DNA of 58,945 bases, taken from positions 1 through 58,945 of the forward strand of contig JAFTNU010000054.1 of the NCBI GenBank assembly GCA_017451735.1, read 5' to 3'. Position 1 is the first letter of the stretch, and each line of letters starts with the position of its first letter. The notes beneath the pieces are model-generated. The model saw only the letters and a list, made by a program, of their open reading frames with translations, had not been told where the DNA came from and did no database searches. A program made the position numbers and the translations under genes. The DNA is from Clostridia bacterium (GTDB taxonomy: Bacteria > Bacillota > Clostridia > Oscillospirales > CAG-272). This document shows, one piece after another, positions 31,385 through 40,075 of the stretch.

Positions 31385-33775
31385 TCAAATCTTTCGGAAA
31401 AGCAATGCCGTAAAGGAGCCATCCTCTGCGGCGGCGGTCACCAGAACCGTGCGGCAATTCTCTCCCCGAATCTCCACGGTGCGGGGGACGCCGTTCAGGG
31501 TATATGCCTCCACCTCGCCGGAAAGCTCACCGGACAAAAGCAGTGCGGCGTGGGCGGCGGAAAGCGCTGCGGTGGCGGCACGACCTTCACCGATCACACC
31601 GCGAACATTGCATACAGGCACATCCCTTTGGCCAAACAGGGCGCGGTAGGCGGCAATTTCGGTCGTTTCCAGGTCCGCTCTGCCGTTACCAAAACCGATG
31701 ACCGTATCGATATTTTCCACACCGATGCCGGCATCGACGGCAGCCTCACGCACGGCACGCACAAGGGCGGAAACGGCCTCGTCGCCCACGGCTCTGCTGC
31801 GGGCGGCGTGCGTCATGCCATAGCCGATGACCTCGGCATAAGCCCTTGAACCGCGTGCCTTGGCAGTTTCGGCGTTTTCCAGCACCAGCGTGGTGCTTCC
31901 CTCACTCAAAACCATACCTGCGCCCGAGCCCACATAGGGTCGATTACCGGCAGGAGCAAGAATGCTCATCCGCTCGTACAAACAGCCGATGGTTTCACAA
32001 TTCTCATCTGTACCGGTGGCCAGCATGGCATTCTCCACCCCGTCACGGATGATATTCACGGCATACGCGATACTGCCAAGCCCCGCCTGGGCACCGTTGG
32101 TAACGGTCACATTATAGCCCTTGATGCCCGAGCAGATCGACAGATAGCCGCCTGCGGCATTATATACGGTATTGGGAAAACGGAAAGCACTGCCCGCGCT
32201 GTTTCCCTTTTCCACCAGGTCCTTGGCAAAATCGCAAACGGTGGCCACCGGGCCATCTTCGGTACCCACGATAATGCCAATGTCGGTGGCGTTCTCCTCG
32301 GTTACGGTCAGCCCCGCGTCGGCAAGGGCATCCATGCCGGAAACTGCCTGCAGCTGGCTGAACTTATCCAGCTTGCGGTAAAAAGCCATTTTCAGGCCGC
32401 AACGGGCGTAATCCCCGGCACCCACCCCCGCAAAGACCGAATTGGTCTCGGGAGCCTTGCCCTCACGCACGGCGGCAAGATACTTCTCCTTCCCCTGCCC
32501 CACGGGACTGACGATACCCATACCGGTCACAACGACCTTGGCTTTTTTTACAGGGGCGGTCACGTTACCGCTCTTTTTGCTGAAAATAATGCTGGCATTG
32601 TTGCCGCCAAAGGCAAAGGAATTGCTCATGACCGAGGTCAGCTCGGCTGCTTTGGGCATGTTGGGCATAAAATCAATATTGCCGGCACGCTCCGCCAGCA
32701 CGGTCAGATCCTCCTCTGTATAGCCGATGGTGGGCGGGATCTTGCCGTCGGTCAAGGCCTTGACCGAAAAAACTGCCTCAATGGCGCCTGCGGCACCAAG
32801 GCAATGCCCCACCATAGCCTTGGTGGAGCTGACGCGGAGGTTGGTATGCTCTCCGTCAAAGATGGTGCGCAAGGAAAGGAATTCCGCCTCGTCATTTTTG
32901 GCGGTACCCGTGCCGTGCGCGTTGATGTAATCGATGTCGGAGGGCTCCAGACCGGAGGTACGGATGGCGCGACGGATGGCATTCATCTGTCCTTCACCGT
33001 CGGGACGGGGGGCGGTGATATGATAAGCATCACTGCCAATGCCCGAGCCCAATACCTCGCAGTAGATCCTGGCGCCGCGGGCCACAGCGTGCTCATAGGA
33101 TTCCACCACCAGAGCACCCGCACCCTCTCCCAGAGTGATGCCGCTGCTGCGATTGAAGGGCGAGCAGGGCTCGGCATCCAATGCATGCAGTGAAAGGAAC
33201 CCGGCGTACGGAACCGAAGCAAAGGCGTCGGCTCCGCCCACGATGAAGGCATCCCCCTTCCCCGCACGGATCAGATCGCAGGCATAGGCGATGCTGATGG
33301 TTCCCGCCGCACAGGCGTTGGCCACATTGGTCACGATACCGCCGATGCCAAACTGGCCCGCCACCTGATTGGCGATGGGCGAAATGGTCATTTTACGCAC
33401 ATCCTCGGCAGGGCATCCGTTGCGGTAAAAGTGATCGATGCTGACGGCACCGCCCACACAGCTACCCATAATGACACCGCAACGGGCGGCGTCATTTTCA
33501 AAAGAGATTCCCGCATCGGCCACCGCCTCGCGGGACGCTTTGACACAAAGCTTGGAGACCCGATCCATGTCGGCGGCGCCTGTGACGTTATCCAGATCAT
33601 CGGCATGCACCTCTGCACCGAGATCGGCATAGCACCCGGTGCTATCCACCGAGGCGACCTTGCCGATGCCGCATTGACCCGCAAGGGCCGCCTCCCAGCA
33701 CTCGGCCACCGAATTGCCGATGGCACTGACCATGCCAAGGCCCGTGATCACGCAACGATTGCGATTTTCTGTCAT
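31385..33775 (-). CDS. Fused ketosynthase-chain-length-factor-like protein (KS-CLF didomain)
   Basis: A 796-residue protein made of two beta-ketoacyl synthase folds in one chain. Domain 1 (residues 1-~405) is FabF-like and intact: Cys155 in NACAAGT, His287 in NAHGTGT, Lys319 and His324 in VGHCLGAAG. Domain 2 (~412-796) keeps the fold (VVVTGMGIVSPVG, IAYAVNIIRDG, GSGAGMVLSEG) but has lost every catalytic residue: NGAQAG at 560-565 where the Cys should be, GFGNGRA at 694-700 for AHGTGT, and Glu730 for the second His. This is the pattern of a chain-length factor in type II polyketide synthases, and of KS-CLF in PfaC-type PUFA synthases. The start at 33775 follows AAAGGAAAAG. The CLF role is inference; the fusion and residue losses are seen directly. 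Confidence 0.88.
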   Translation of the reverse strand: MTENRNRCVITGLGMVSAIGNSVAECWEAALAGQCGIGKVASVDSTGCYADLGAEVHADDLDNVTGAADMDRVSKLCVKASREAVADAGISFENDAARCGVIMGSCVGGAVSIDHFYRNGCPAEDVRKMTISPIANQVAGQFGIGGIVTNVANACAAGTISIAYACDLIRAGKGDAFIVGGADAFASVPYAGFLSLHALDAEPCSPFNRSSGITLGEGAGALVVESYEHAVARGARIYCEVLGSGIGSDAYHITAPRPDGEGQMNAIRRAIRTSGLEPSDIDYINAHGTGTAKNDEAEFLSLRTIFDGEHTNLRVSSTKAMVGHCLGAAGAIEAVFSVKALTDGKIPPTIGYTEEDLTVLAERAGNIDFMPNMPKAAELTSVMSNSFAFGGNNASIIFSKKSGNVTAPVKKAKVVVTGMGIVSPVGQGKEKYLAAVREGKAPETNSVFAGVGAGDYARCGLKMAFYRKLDKFSQLQAVSGMDALADAGLTVTEENATDIGIIVGTEDGPVATVCDFAKDLVEKGNSAGSAFRFPNTVYNAAGGYLSICSGIKGYNVTVTNGAQAGLGSIAYAVNIIRDGVENAMLATGTDENCETIGCLYERMSILAPAGNRPYVGSGAGMVLSEGSTTLVLENAETAKARGSRAYAEVIGYGMTHAARSRAVGDEAVSALVRAVREAAVDAGIGVENIDTVIGFGNGRADLETTEIAAYRALFGQRDVPVCNVRGVIGEGRAATAALSAAHAALLLSGELSGEVEAYTLNGVPRTVEIRGENCRTVLVTAAAEDGSFTALLFRKI

Positions 33776-33810
33776 TGTTTCTTTTCCTTTCTGGCTGAAT
33801 GTAAAAGCCG

Positions 33811-33835
33811 CGGGCGGGGCGAATCGCCCCGCCCG
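33811..33835 (-). terminator. Attenuator-like hairpin between acp and KS-CLF
   Basis: A 12-bp GC-only-rich stem (33811-33822 with 33824-33835) followed on the minus strand by CGGCTTTTAC. It lies in the 73-base gap after the acp stop. It could cause partial termination so that more ACP than KS-CLF is made, or protect the acp message end. Confidence 0.55.
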
Positions 33836-33848
33836 TGCTCGGTTCACT

Positions 33849-34100
33849 TTACTCTGCGTGTGCCGCTACGTATTTGGCAAGGCTCTCTACATTGTAGAAG
33901 GGCTCCTTGCCCACGCCGGTCATGGAAACGCCGAATTCGTCCTCGATGGCGGCAATGATCTCCATCGAGTCGATGGAATCCAGGCCGATCTCGTCACCGA
34001 ACAGGGGAATCTCATAGGTAAGAATGTCCAGCTCGATGCCGAGGCTGCTGTTGAGCAGCTCCTTGATCTTGTCAGCAATTTGCAATTCTTTTTCGTTCAT
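33849..34100 (-). CDS. acpP: Acyl carrier protein (locus 1)
   Basis: An 83-residue acidic four-helix carrier protein. The phosphopantetheine attachment Ser is S42 in GDEIGLDSIDSME. It differs from the second ACP of the window (S35 in LGIDSLDTVE) in the recognition helix: DSIDSMEI rather than DSLDTVEL. The two may therefore be used by different synthases. It lies between the PlsC-like and KS-CLF genes. Confidence 0.93.
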   Translation of the reverse strand: MNEKELQIADKIKELLNSSLGIELDILTYEIPLFGDEIGLDSIDSMEIIAAIEDEFGVSMTGVGKEPFYNVESLAKYVAAHAE

Positions 34101-34123
34101 AATGGTTTCTCCTTTATGTAATG

Positions 34124-34786
34124 TTATTTGGAAATCATAACAGGCGTCTGTGCCGTAGCGGGCAGAGGCTCACCCGTCAGGTGACGGATGCGATTTTCGG
34201 CATCGGCCGCGGCCGCACGGCAAACAAGTGAGGCTCGCTGTCCTTTTTCCGTCGAAACGGCAAAGGGCTCGCCCACCTTGATGATATTACGTCTGAATTT
34301 ACGGTAAGCAGTCGGCAACGCCACAGGCACCACGGGTACATTGGCGCGCCGCGCCAACAGAGCAAATCCCGGATGGAAGGGGTTCAGAACACCTTCCTTC
34401 TCTGTCCTGCCCTCCGGGAAGATCAGCACTGCCTTGCCCCGATCCAGGGCCGAAAGCCCCTGCTCCAGCCAGGCGGTGTCCATTTCCTTGCGGTCCATGG
34501 GCATATAGGGCAAATGGCGGAAAAAGTGCCTGAACTGCTTTTTTTCATACCAGTCCCGCGCCACAAAGGTGACGATGTGCCGTCTGCCCAGGGCCAACGG
34601 GAGCAATCCCCCGTCGATATGGGTCTTGTGATTGGAGATCACCACGGCAGGGCCGCGAAGCAGCTCCTTCCCATGTTCCCCTTCGAATTGCAAGCGGGGG
34701 CGATAGAGAATCCGCAACCACAGGCAGAGCAAGGAAAAGCCAAAGCGAACAAATGCACCGCCGATGGCAGAAAGCACGGTCTTCAT
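34124..34786 (-). CDS. PlsC-like 1-acylglycerol-3-phosphate/acyl-ACP acyltransferase
   Basis: A 220-residue membrane-associated acyltransferase. The catalytic motif is SNHKTHIDGG (H53, D58). The glycerol-phosphate motif is FPEGRTEKEG (residues 123-132), followed by VPVVPVALP. One hydrophobic segment lies near the N-terminus. Such enzymes move an acyl chain from ACP or CoA to lysophosphatidic acid or another hydroxyl. Because the gene sits next to a dedicated ACP and KS-CLF, it may place the product of this locus into a membrane lipid. Its start overlaps the patatin gene stop (ATGA). Confidence 0.88.
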   Translation of the reverse strand: MKTVLSAIGGAFVRFGFSLLCLWLRILYRPRLQFEGEHGKELLRGPAVVISNHKTHIDGGLLPLALGRRHIVTFVARDWYEKKQFRHFFRHLPYMPMDRKEMDTAWLEQGLSALDRGKAVLIFPEGRTEKEGVLNPFHPGFALLARRANVPVVPVALPTAYRKFRRNIIKVGEPFAVSTEKGQRASLVCRAAAADAENRIRHLTGEPLPATAQTPVMISK

Positions 34787-35664
34787 CCCACCACCTGCTC
34801 CGCATTCTCCCGTGCCACTCCCATAAAGGTACGTAATTCGGGCAATCGCTTGACCATGCGGGCATATCCGTGTTGGTAATAGGCCTCGACCTTCGCCTTA
34901 TCTCCTTCAAAATGACCGATGCTTTCATTTGTGGGACGGATCACCATCAGCTGACCTGCCCGTTCCCGATTCAGCATGGCCCACATCTGCTGCTCATAGC
35001 GCTCGGAACGGCGCATCAAAGTATCATACAATTTGGGGTATTTCTTTTTGTAGCATATCTCCGCAATCAACCGTGCCTTGGAATAATCGGTGGCCTTGTC
35101 CCCCTCTTATCGGGTCAGGATCACCACCGCACGGTCACAGCCCTTTTCAAAGGCGCGCTCGAAGGGTACCGAATCGGCCACACTGCCATCCAGATAGTGG
35201 CGGCCGTCGATCTCAACGGGACTGCAGGCAAAGGGCACCGAGCAAGTGGCCTTGCAGACCTGCAACAGCCGCTTCGGCTCCTTGCTTGCATCAAAATAAG
35301 CGGGCGCCCCATCCTCACAGCACACGGCCACATACTCACTCTCGGTATCAGCCGCAAAAAAAGCATCGAAATCAAAGGGGATCTGCTCATAGCAATATGT
35401 ATCGAGCATGGTATCCAAATTCAACAGCTTGCCGCTTTTGATCAAGGGCTTGAACCCGAAATAAGGGTCTGCATTCTCATGGGTGATCACCTTCTTGGTT
35501 CGGCCCCGTTGCCCCGATATGTAGTTGATGGCATTCCCCGAGCCTGCCGAAACACCGACCACGTAAGGAAATCTGATTCCTTCATCGATCAGGCAATCCA
35601 GCGCTCCTGCCGTAAAGATACCGCGAAAGGCGCCGCCCTCCAGCACCAATCCGACTTTTCCCAT
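34783..35664 (-). pseudogene. Patatin-like phospholipase interrupted by an in-frame TAA
   Basis: One continuous frame from 35664 to 34783 encodes a typical ~293-residue patatin family protein, but codon 186 is TAA (35107-35109; CGA TAA GAG). Before the stop are GGAFRG (oxyanion), the nucleophile S39 in GVSAGSG and D159 in DGSVADS, so the catalytic pair is intact. After it follow the C-terminal helices (KATDYSKARLIAEICYKKK..., then FEGDKAKVEAYYQHGY, DUF6363-like). A single change from AAA (Lys) to TAA would explain it. It could be a true recent loss, a truncated active form plus a restarted tail (TTG at 35070), or a sequence error. It is the first gene of FAS locus 1. Confidence 0.85.
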
Positions 35665-35719
35665 GACTCACTCAATCCTTTCCTATCCGATGCGCTCCAA
35701 CGGTTAAATCCTATCACTG

Positions 35720-35748
35720 CCATATTACATGCACATTGTAACAGTCAA
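35720..35748 (-). promoter_or_regulatory. Possible promoter of FAS locus 1
   Basis: Minus strand TTGACT (35743-35748) with ATATGG at 17 bp (35720-35725) or TAATAT at 15 bp. The -10 is poor. No 11-bp heptamer repeats like those of locus 2 are seen here. Confidence 0.35.
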
Positions 35749-35793
35749 AAATAAACTGAAACTAAACAAACTCCATTTTCTGTAAAAGGCTAA

Positions 35794-35818
35794 GGCTCCG
35801 TCCTATACGGACGGAGCC
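35794..35818 (-). terminator. Terminator after degV
   Basis: A 10-bp stem (35794-35803 with 35809-35818, GGCTCCGTCC type), 25 bases past the degV stop, with TTAGCCTTTTAC on the minus strand. Confidence 0.65.
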
Positions 35819-35842
35819 TGATGCAGGTACCTTTTGATAGGA

Positions 35843-36709
35843 TCAAGACTCGGCTAACGGCGTTTTGCGGATGAACAGTACACCCAGGGTATTTCTGCCG
35901 CAATGGGAGGAAATGGTACACCCCGCACGGGTCAAAAATACTTCCTTGAACGGGGCAAGCGCCTTGACCTGCTCCACGCACTGCTGCCAGATGGCCTCGT
36001 CGCACCCCGCATGGGTCACGAAAATGCGATCAAGCTCCACATCGGAGGCATCACCGATCCGATCCGCAATATATTTTTGAAGCACCATCGGGAATTTTCC
36101 CCGATATTTTTTGCCCACACCCATTTTACCGTCACGCACCACGATACAGGGCTTCAGCTGCAGTAAGTTGGCTCCGAAGGCCGCCACTGCGGAGCATCTG
36201 CCGCCCTTATACAAAAACTCCAGATCATCCACAATAAAGGAGGCATCCACCCGCCCCGCAAGATCGCGACAGGCGGCGGCAATCTCCTCGGCTCGCTTTC
36301 CCTCTCTAACCATTTCACCCGCGGCAACGACCAGCAAACCGCCACCCGTTGAAAGATTTTTGGTATCTACCACATGAACGCCCTCAAATTCGGAGGCGGC
36401 CAATCCGGCGTTATTGTATGTAGAGGACATGGTACTGCTCAGGGTAAAAAAGACCATGTCACTCCCATCGGCGGTATGCTGCTTGAAAAAATCCTGAAAC
36501 CGACTGAGATTCGGCGCGGCGGTTTTGGGCAGCTCCCCCTTTTCTTCATAGTGGCGGTAGATCATATCGGGATCTACATCCACGCCGTCCAGATACTGCT
36601 CCTCCCCCAGATTGACCGTCAAGGGCAAAATTTTGACGTGATACCGTTCGATCAATTCCGCGCTCAGATCGCAGGTGCTGTCGGCGGCGATCACAATCTT
36701 GTTTTCCAT
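35843..36709 (-). CDS. DegV family fatty-acid-binding protein
   Basis: A 288-residue DegV protein. It has IVIAADSTCDLSAEL, LPLTVNLGEEQYLDGVD, FFTLSSTMSSTYNNAG, VVDTKNLSTGGGLLV and the KGGRCS segment. DegV proteins (FakB type) bind one fatty acid and present it to the kinase FakA for phosphorylation. The ATG at 36709 follows AGGAGG; the TTG six bases earlier is less likely. It is 25 bases after the histidine kinase gene and probably in the same operon. No fakA is visible in this window. Confidence 0.9.
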   Translation of the reverse strand: MENKIVIAADSTCDLSAELIERYHVKILPLTVNLGEEQYLDGVDVDPDMIYRHYEEKGELPKTAAPNLSRFQDFFKQHTADGSDMVFFTLSSTMSSTYNNAGLAASEFEGVHVVDTKNLSTGGGLLVVAAGEMVREGKRAEEIAAACRDLAGRVDASFIVDDLEFLYKGGRCSAVAAFGANLLQLKPCIVVRDGKMGVGKKYRGKFPMVLQKYIADRIGDASDVELDRIFVTHAGCDEAIWQQCVEQVKALAPFKEVFLTRAGCTISSHCGRNTLGVLFIRKTPLAES

Positions 36710-36734
36710 TTTCAATGTCCTCCTGCTATGCTTC

Positions 36735-37802
36735 TTACTGTGTCTGCGGCAATTCTACCGTAAAGGTCGTCATGCCGTTGCCGCTATTGACGCTCACCTG
36801 ACCCCGATGGAGCTCGGTGATCCGCTTGACGATGGCAAGACCGATGCCGTTCCCCTCCGAGGAATGGGATTCGTCTGCCTGATAGAATTTATTGAATATT
36901 TTTGACTGCTTTTCCACCGGGATCTCACTGCCCGTATTGCTGACCGAAACGATCAGCGTGCCTTCGCGCTCCCTGATGTCAACTGAAACGGTACCGCATC
37001 GGGGGGCGAATTTGATGGCATTGTCGATCAGATTGATCCAGATCTGCTTGAGCATTTCCTCGTTGGCCTCGATGATATACTCATTGAAATCCACCTGCAA
37101 TTCGATGTTCTTCCGTGTCCATTTATTTTCCAGCAGCAGGATGCAGGCCCGCACCTGCTCGGAAAGATTGAAGTTTGAAATATCCTTGAGAATAGCCTGA
37201 TTTTCCAGCTTGGTCAGATCAAGCACATTGGTGGCCATATAGGCCAGCCTCACCGATTCCTCCTCGATGGCGACCAGATACTGCTCCCGCTCCTCGTCTG
37301 TCAGATTTCCCCTTCGCAGCAGCTTGGCAAAGCCCGTGATCGAAACGATGGGGGTCTTGAACTCGTGAGAAAAGTTATTGACAAAGTCACTGCGCAGCAT
37401 CTCGGTTTGCTCCAGCTCCTCGGCCAATGTATTAAAGCTTTCCGAAATTTCTTTAAAGACCGGCAGCTTTCGGACCGGTTTTTTAAAGTCCATGCGTGCA
37501 GTAAAATCCCCTGCCGCCAACCGATTCATGCGACTGACCAAAAAGTTGATGGGGCGAAGAGAAAATCGGCTGGTGAGAAACGCCGCGATGATCCCGATGA
37601 GAAGGCTGACGCCAATCATGACCCAGATGATGCGATTGACCTGCGGAACATATTGGGCCCATTCGAAAATAACGCCCAATTTCATCAGGATCTGTACCGC
37701 CACCGACACGATGACCAATGTGGCAAGCAGTACCACAAACACCATCAGTGAAAAGGCCAGGGACAGTGACAGGCGGAATTTTTTGTCTTTCTTTTTTCTC
37801 AT
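36735..37802 (-). CDS. Sensor histidine kinase with HAMP domain
   Basis: A 355-residue kinase. Two membrane segments (residues ~12-40 and ~58-78) flank a very short external loop. A HAMP region follows (RPINFLVSRMNRLAAGDFTARMDF). The phospho-acceptor is H146 in NNFSHEFKTPI. The ATPase domain has INLIDNAIKFAP (N box), SNTGSEIP and EGNGIGLAIVKRI (G box). The tiny outside loop suggests sensing within the membrane. It overlaps the response regulator gene by four bases. Confidence 0.93.
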   Translation of the reverse strand: MRKKKDKKFRLSLSLAFSLMVFVVLLATLVIVSVAVQILMKLGVIFEWAQYVPQVNRIIWVMIGVSLLIGIIAAFLTSRFSLRPINFLVSRMNRLAAGDFTARMDFKKPVRKLPVFKEISESFNTLAEELEQTEMLRSDFVNNFSHEFKTPIVSITGFAKLLRRGNLTDEEREQYLVAIEEESVRLAYMATNVLDLTKLENQAILKDISNFNLSEQVRACILLLENKWTRKNIELQVDFNEYIIEANEEMLKQIWINLIDNAIKFAPRCGTVSVDIREREGTLIVSVSNTGSEIPVEKQSKIFNKFYQADESHSSEGNGIGLAIVKRITELHRGQVSVNSGNGMTTFTVELPQTQ

Positions 37803-38473
37803 ATCTTCTTTACCGCCTTATACCCGAGCCCCCGCACCGACTCGATCTCGAACTCCTGCCAGCCCTCAAAACGCTTGCGCAGTCGCCCGATGTGTACGGT
37901 CACCGTTTCCCAGCCGGTATCGCTCTCGGTCCCCCAGATCTCGTCCATCAATTGGATGCGGGTAAAGATCTTTCCGGGGTAGGAAAGTAATTTATAAAGC
38001 AGCATAAATTCCTTTTGGGGCAATTCCTGTACATTCTCCCCCTTGGTCACCGTTAAAGAGTCGTAATCCAGAATCACATCTCCCACCCGGATCTTATGCT
38101 CACTGGCGATTTTGGCACGGCGCAGTAAGGCCTTGATGCGATACAGCATCTCCTCGTCATCGATGGGCTTGGTCATATAATCATCGGTCCCCACCAGGAA
38201 CCCCTTATGCTTGTCTGCGGGCAGCTGCTTTGCCGAGATCATCAGAATGGGAAGAGTGCTGTTGGCCTCGCGCAGGGTCCTGGTGAATTCATAGCCGTCC
38301 ATTTTGGGCATCATCACATCCAGCACCACCAGGTCGATGTGTTCCCTGTCCATAACGGTCAACGCTTCTTCACCGTTGGTTGCGGTAAACACGGTATAAT
38401 TGGCTCCCTCCAGAACAACCCTGAGCAAAAGGCGCGTGTTTTTATCATCATCAACCACAAGAATACGGAACAC
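37799..38473 (-). CDS. OmpR family response regulator
   Basis: A 224-residue two-domain regulator. The receiver has the acidic DDD cluster at the start, the phospho-acceptor Asp in LVVLDVMMPK and the conserved Lys in MISAK. The C-terminal winged helix has LPQKEFMLLYKLLSYPGKIFTRIQLMDEIWG and VTVHIGRLRKR. The start is set to the GTG at 38473, because AGGAGG lies eight bases upstream. The GTG at 38482 would be directly against the ribosome site. The targets are unknown; the linked degV gene is one candidate. Confidence 0.92.
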   Translation of the reverse strand: MFRILVVDDDKNTRLLLRVVLEGANYTVFTATNGEEALTVMDREHIDLVVLDVMMPKMDGYEFTRTLREANSTLPILMISAKQLPADKHKGFLVGTDDYMTKPIDDEEMLYRIKALLRRAKIASEHKIRVGDVILDYDSLTVTKGENVQELPQKEFMLLYKLLSYPGKIFTRIQLMDEIWGTESDTGWETVTVHIGRLRKRFEGWQEFEIESVRGLGYKAVKKI

Positions 38474-38491
38474 GTTCGTCACCTCCTCATT

Positions 38492-38520
38492 ATTGTATCA
38501 TATTTTGAGACTTTGTGCAA
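38492..38520 (-). promoter_or_regulatory. Promoter of the two-component system operon
   Basis: Minus strand TTGCAC (38515-38520) and TACAAT (38492-38497), 17-bp spacer, between the cardiolipin synthase stop and the regulator start. Confidence 0.75.
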
Positions 38521-38526
38521 ATGTTT

Positions 38527-40062
38527 TTACATTAACGGAGCGAAAAGTCTCAAAATGCTTTGCAGGATCCGCATCGGCACAGAGCCCTTGCAATCCTTGA
38601 GCGTGATCTCACGGCAGTTCTCCAGCGTTTGCAAAAAATCAGATTTGGCCTGCATCACCGCTCGGGTCTTCTGCATCAGGGCTCCGCATTCAAAATGGAG
38701 GTACAGACTTCTGTAATCCAGATTGGCCGTCCCTACCGAGGCGGTGACATCATCCGAAACAAACACCTTGGAATGCATAAATCCATTGGTGTATTCATAG
38801 ATCCTGACTCCGGCGGAAAGCAGCTCCCGATAGTAAGAGCGTGTTGTCATATGCACTGCCCATTTATCCCATTTGTGCGGTGTAATGATACGCACATCCA
38901 CACCGCTTTTGGCAGCCAGGCGCAGAGCGGACAGAATGTTGTCATCCACGATCAGATACGGTGTGCAGATATAGAGGTATTTTTTGGCATTGTTGATGAT
39001 ATGCAGATAGATGTGCTCACCGACCTTGTCTGTGTCGGTGGGGCTGTCGGCATAGGGCTGTACATAGCCGTCACAGGCAGGAAGCGTCTCTCCCCATTCA
39101 CCGGGATAGAAAGCCTTATAGTCCTCTTTTTTGTGTGAGGCAAACTCCCACATCTGCAAGAACATCACCGCAAAGCTCCAGGCGGCGGGACCACGGCACA
39201 GAATACCCGAATCCTTCCAATGTCCGTATTTTTCAAGCTCATTGATGTATTCGTCCGCCAAGTTAATGCCCCCCGTAAAGGCAACCTTACCGTCGATCAC
39301 CGCGATCTTGCGATGATCGCGGTTGTTCTGCTTGGTGGAAAGAAAAGGAATAAACCGATTGAACTTACAGCACTCGATACCGTACTTGGCCAGTGTTTTG
39401 GGGTACTCCACCGGCAATAGCAGGAAACAACCGATTTCATCATACAGCACTCTGACCTTGACGCCTTCATTCGCTTTGCGCCGCAGCACCTCCAGGATAG
39501 AATCCCACATTTTGCCTTCGTTGATGATAAAATACTCCAAAAAAATGTACCGTTCTGCTTTTTCCAGCTCCGCAAGCAGCGCCTCATGAAATTGCTCACC
39601 CGGAGAAAAATACGTGGTTTCGGTATGAGAATAGACGGGGAATCCCGCGTAGTTCTGCAGATATGCGATCTGCACAGAGCACTCCGGGAGCTCCTCCCGA
39701 GCCTCTTCTATGGCATTCGCTGAGAGAAAAAACAGCTCCCGTGTATCGTGCTCGATACGGGTGATGGTCTTGCCGAACCTTTTTGTATCGTTGGGCAGAG
39801 CCGAGAGCAGATAAAACGGAACGCCGAAGATCGGAAGCACCACGATAAAGAGCACCCACATAAATTTATATCCCGCGCTCCCCGGCTTGGTGATGATATG
39901 GACTGCAACGAGGATGCCGATCATCTGGCAAAGAACATTGATCGCCTGCAATACATCGTTGTTCTGTGCCACTGCCATGAAGAGAAACACGATCTGGGCA
40001 AGCAACAGCAAAACAGCCAGTCCCCGTCTCAACCACAGCATAACCTTCCATCGTTTTTTCAT
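38527..40062 (-). CDS. cls: Cardiolipin synthase (phospholipase D family)
   Basis: A 511-residue protein. Two membrane segments lie at residues ~10-65 and two phospholipase D domains follow. The HKD motifs are NRDHRKIAVIDGKVAFTGG (an H-R-K variant of H-x-K) and FMHSKVFVSDD, the latter followed by SVGTANLDYRS. It joins two phosphatidylglycerols to cardiolipin at the membrane. Length and topology are typical of bacterial Cls. It lies 13 bases after a GT8 gene and probably shares its message. Confidence 0.92.
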   Translation of the reverse strand: MKKRWKVMLWLRRGLAVLLLLAQIVFLFMAVAQNNDVLQAINVLCQMIGILVAVHIITKPGSAGYKFMWVLFIVVLPIFGVPFYLLSALPNDTKRFGKTITRIEHDTRELFFLSANAIEEAREELPECSVQIAYLQNYAGFPVYSHTETTYFSPGEQFHEALLAELEKAERYIFLEYFIINEGKMWDSILEVLRRKANEGVKVRVLYDEIGCFLLLPVEYPKTLAKYGIECCKFNRFIPFLSTKQNNRDHRKIAVIDGKVAFTGGINLADEYINELEKYGHWKDSGILCRGPAAWSFAVMFLQMWEFASHKKEDYKAFYPGEWGETLPACDGYVQPYADSPTDTDKVGEHIYLHIINNAKKYLYICTPYLIVDDNILSALRLAAKSGVDVRIITPHKWDKWAVHMTTRSYYRELLSAGVRIYEYTNGFMHSKVFVSDDVTASVGTANLDYRSLYLHFECGALMQKTRAVMQAKSDFLQTLENCREITLKDCKGSVPMRILQSILRLFAPLM

Positions 40063-40075
40063 TGCTTCTTTCCCT

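Noticed and set aside
34783..35070. A separate small gene starting at the TTG at 35070.
   Set aside because: It is in the same frame as the patatin ORF and supplies the missing C-terminal patatin region. It is better read as the tail of one interrupted gene.
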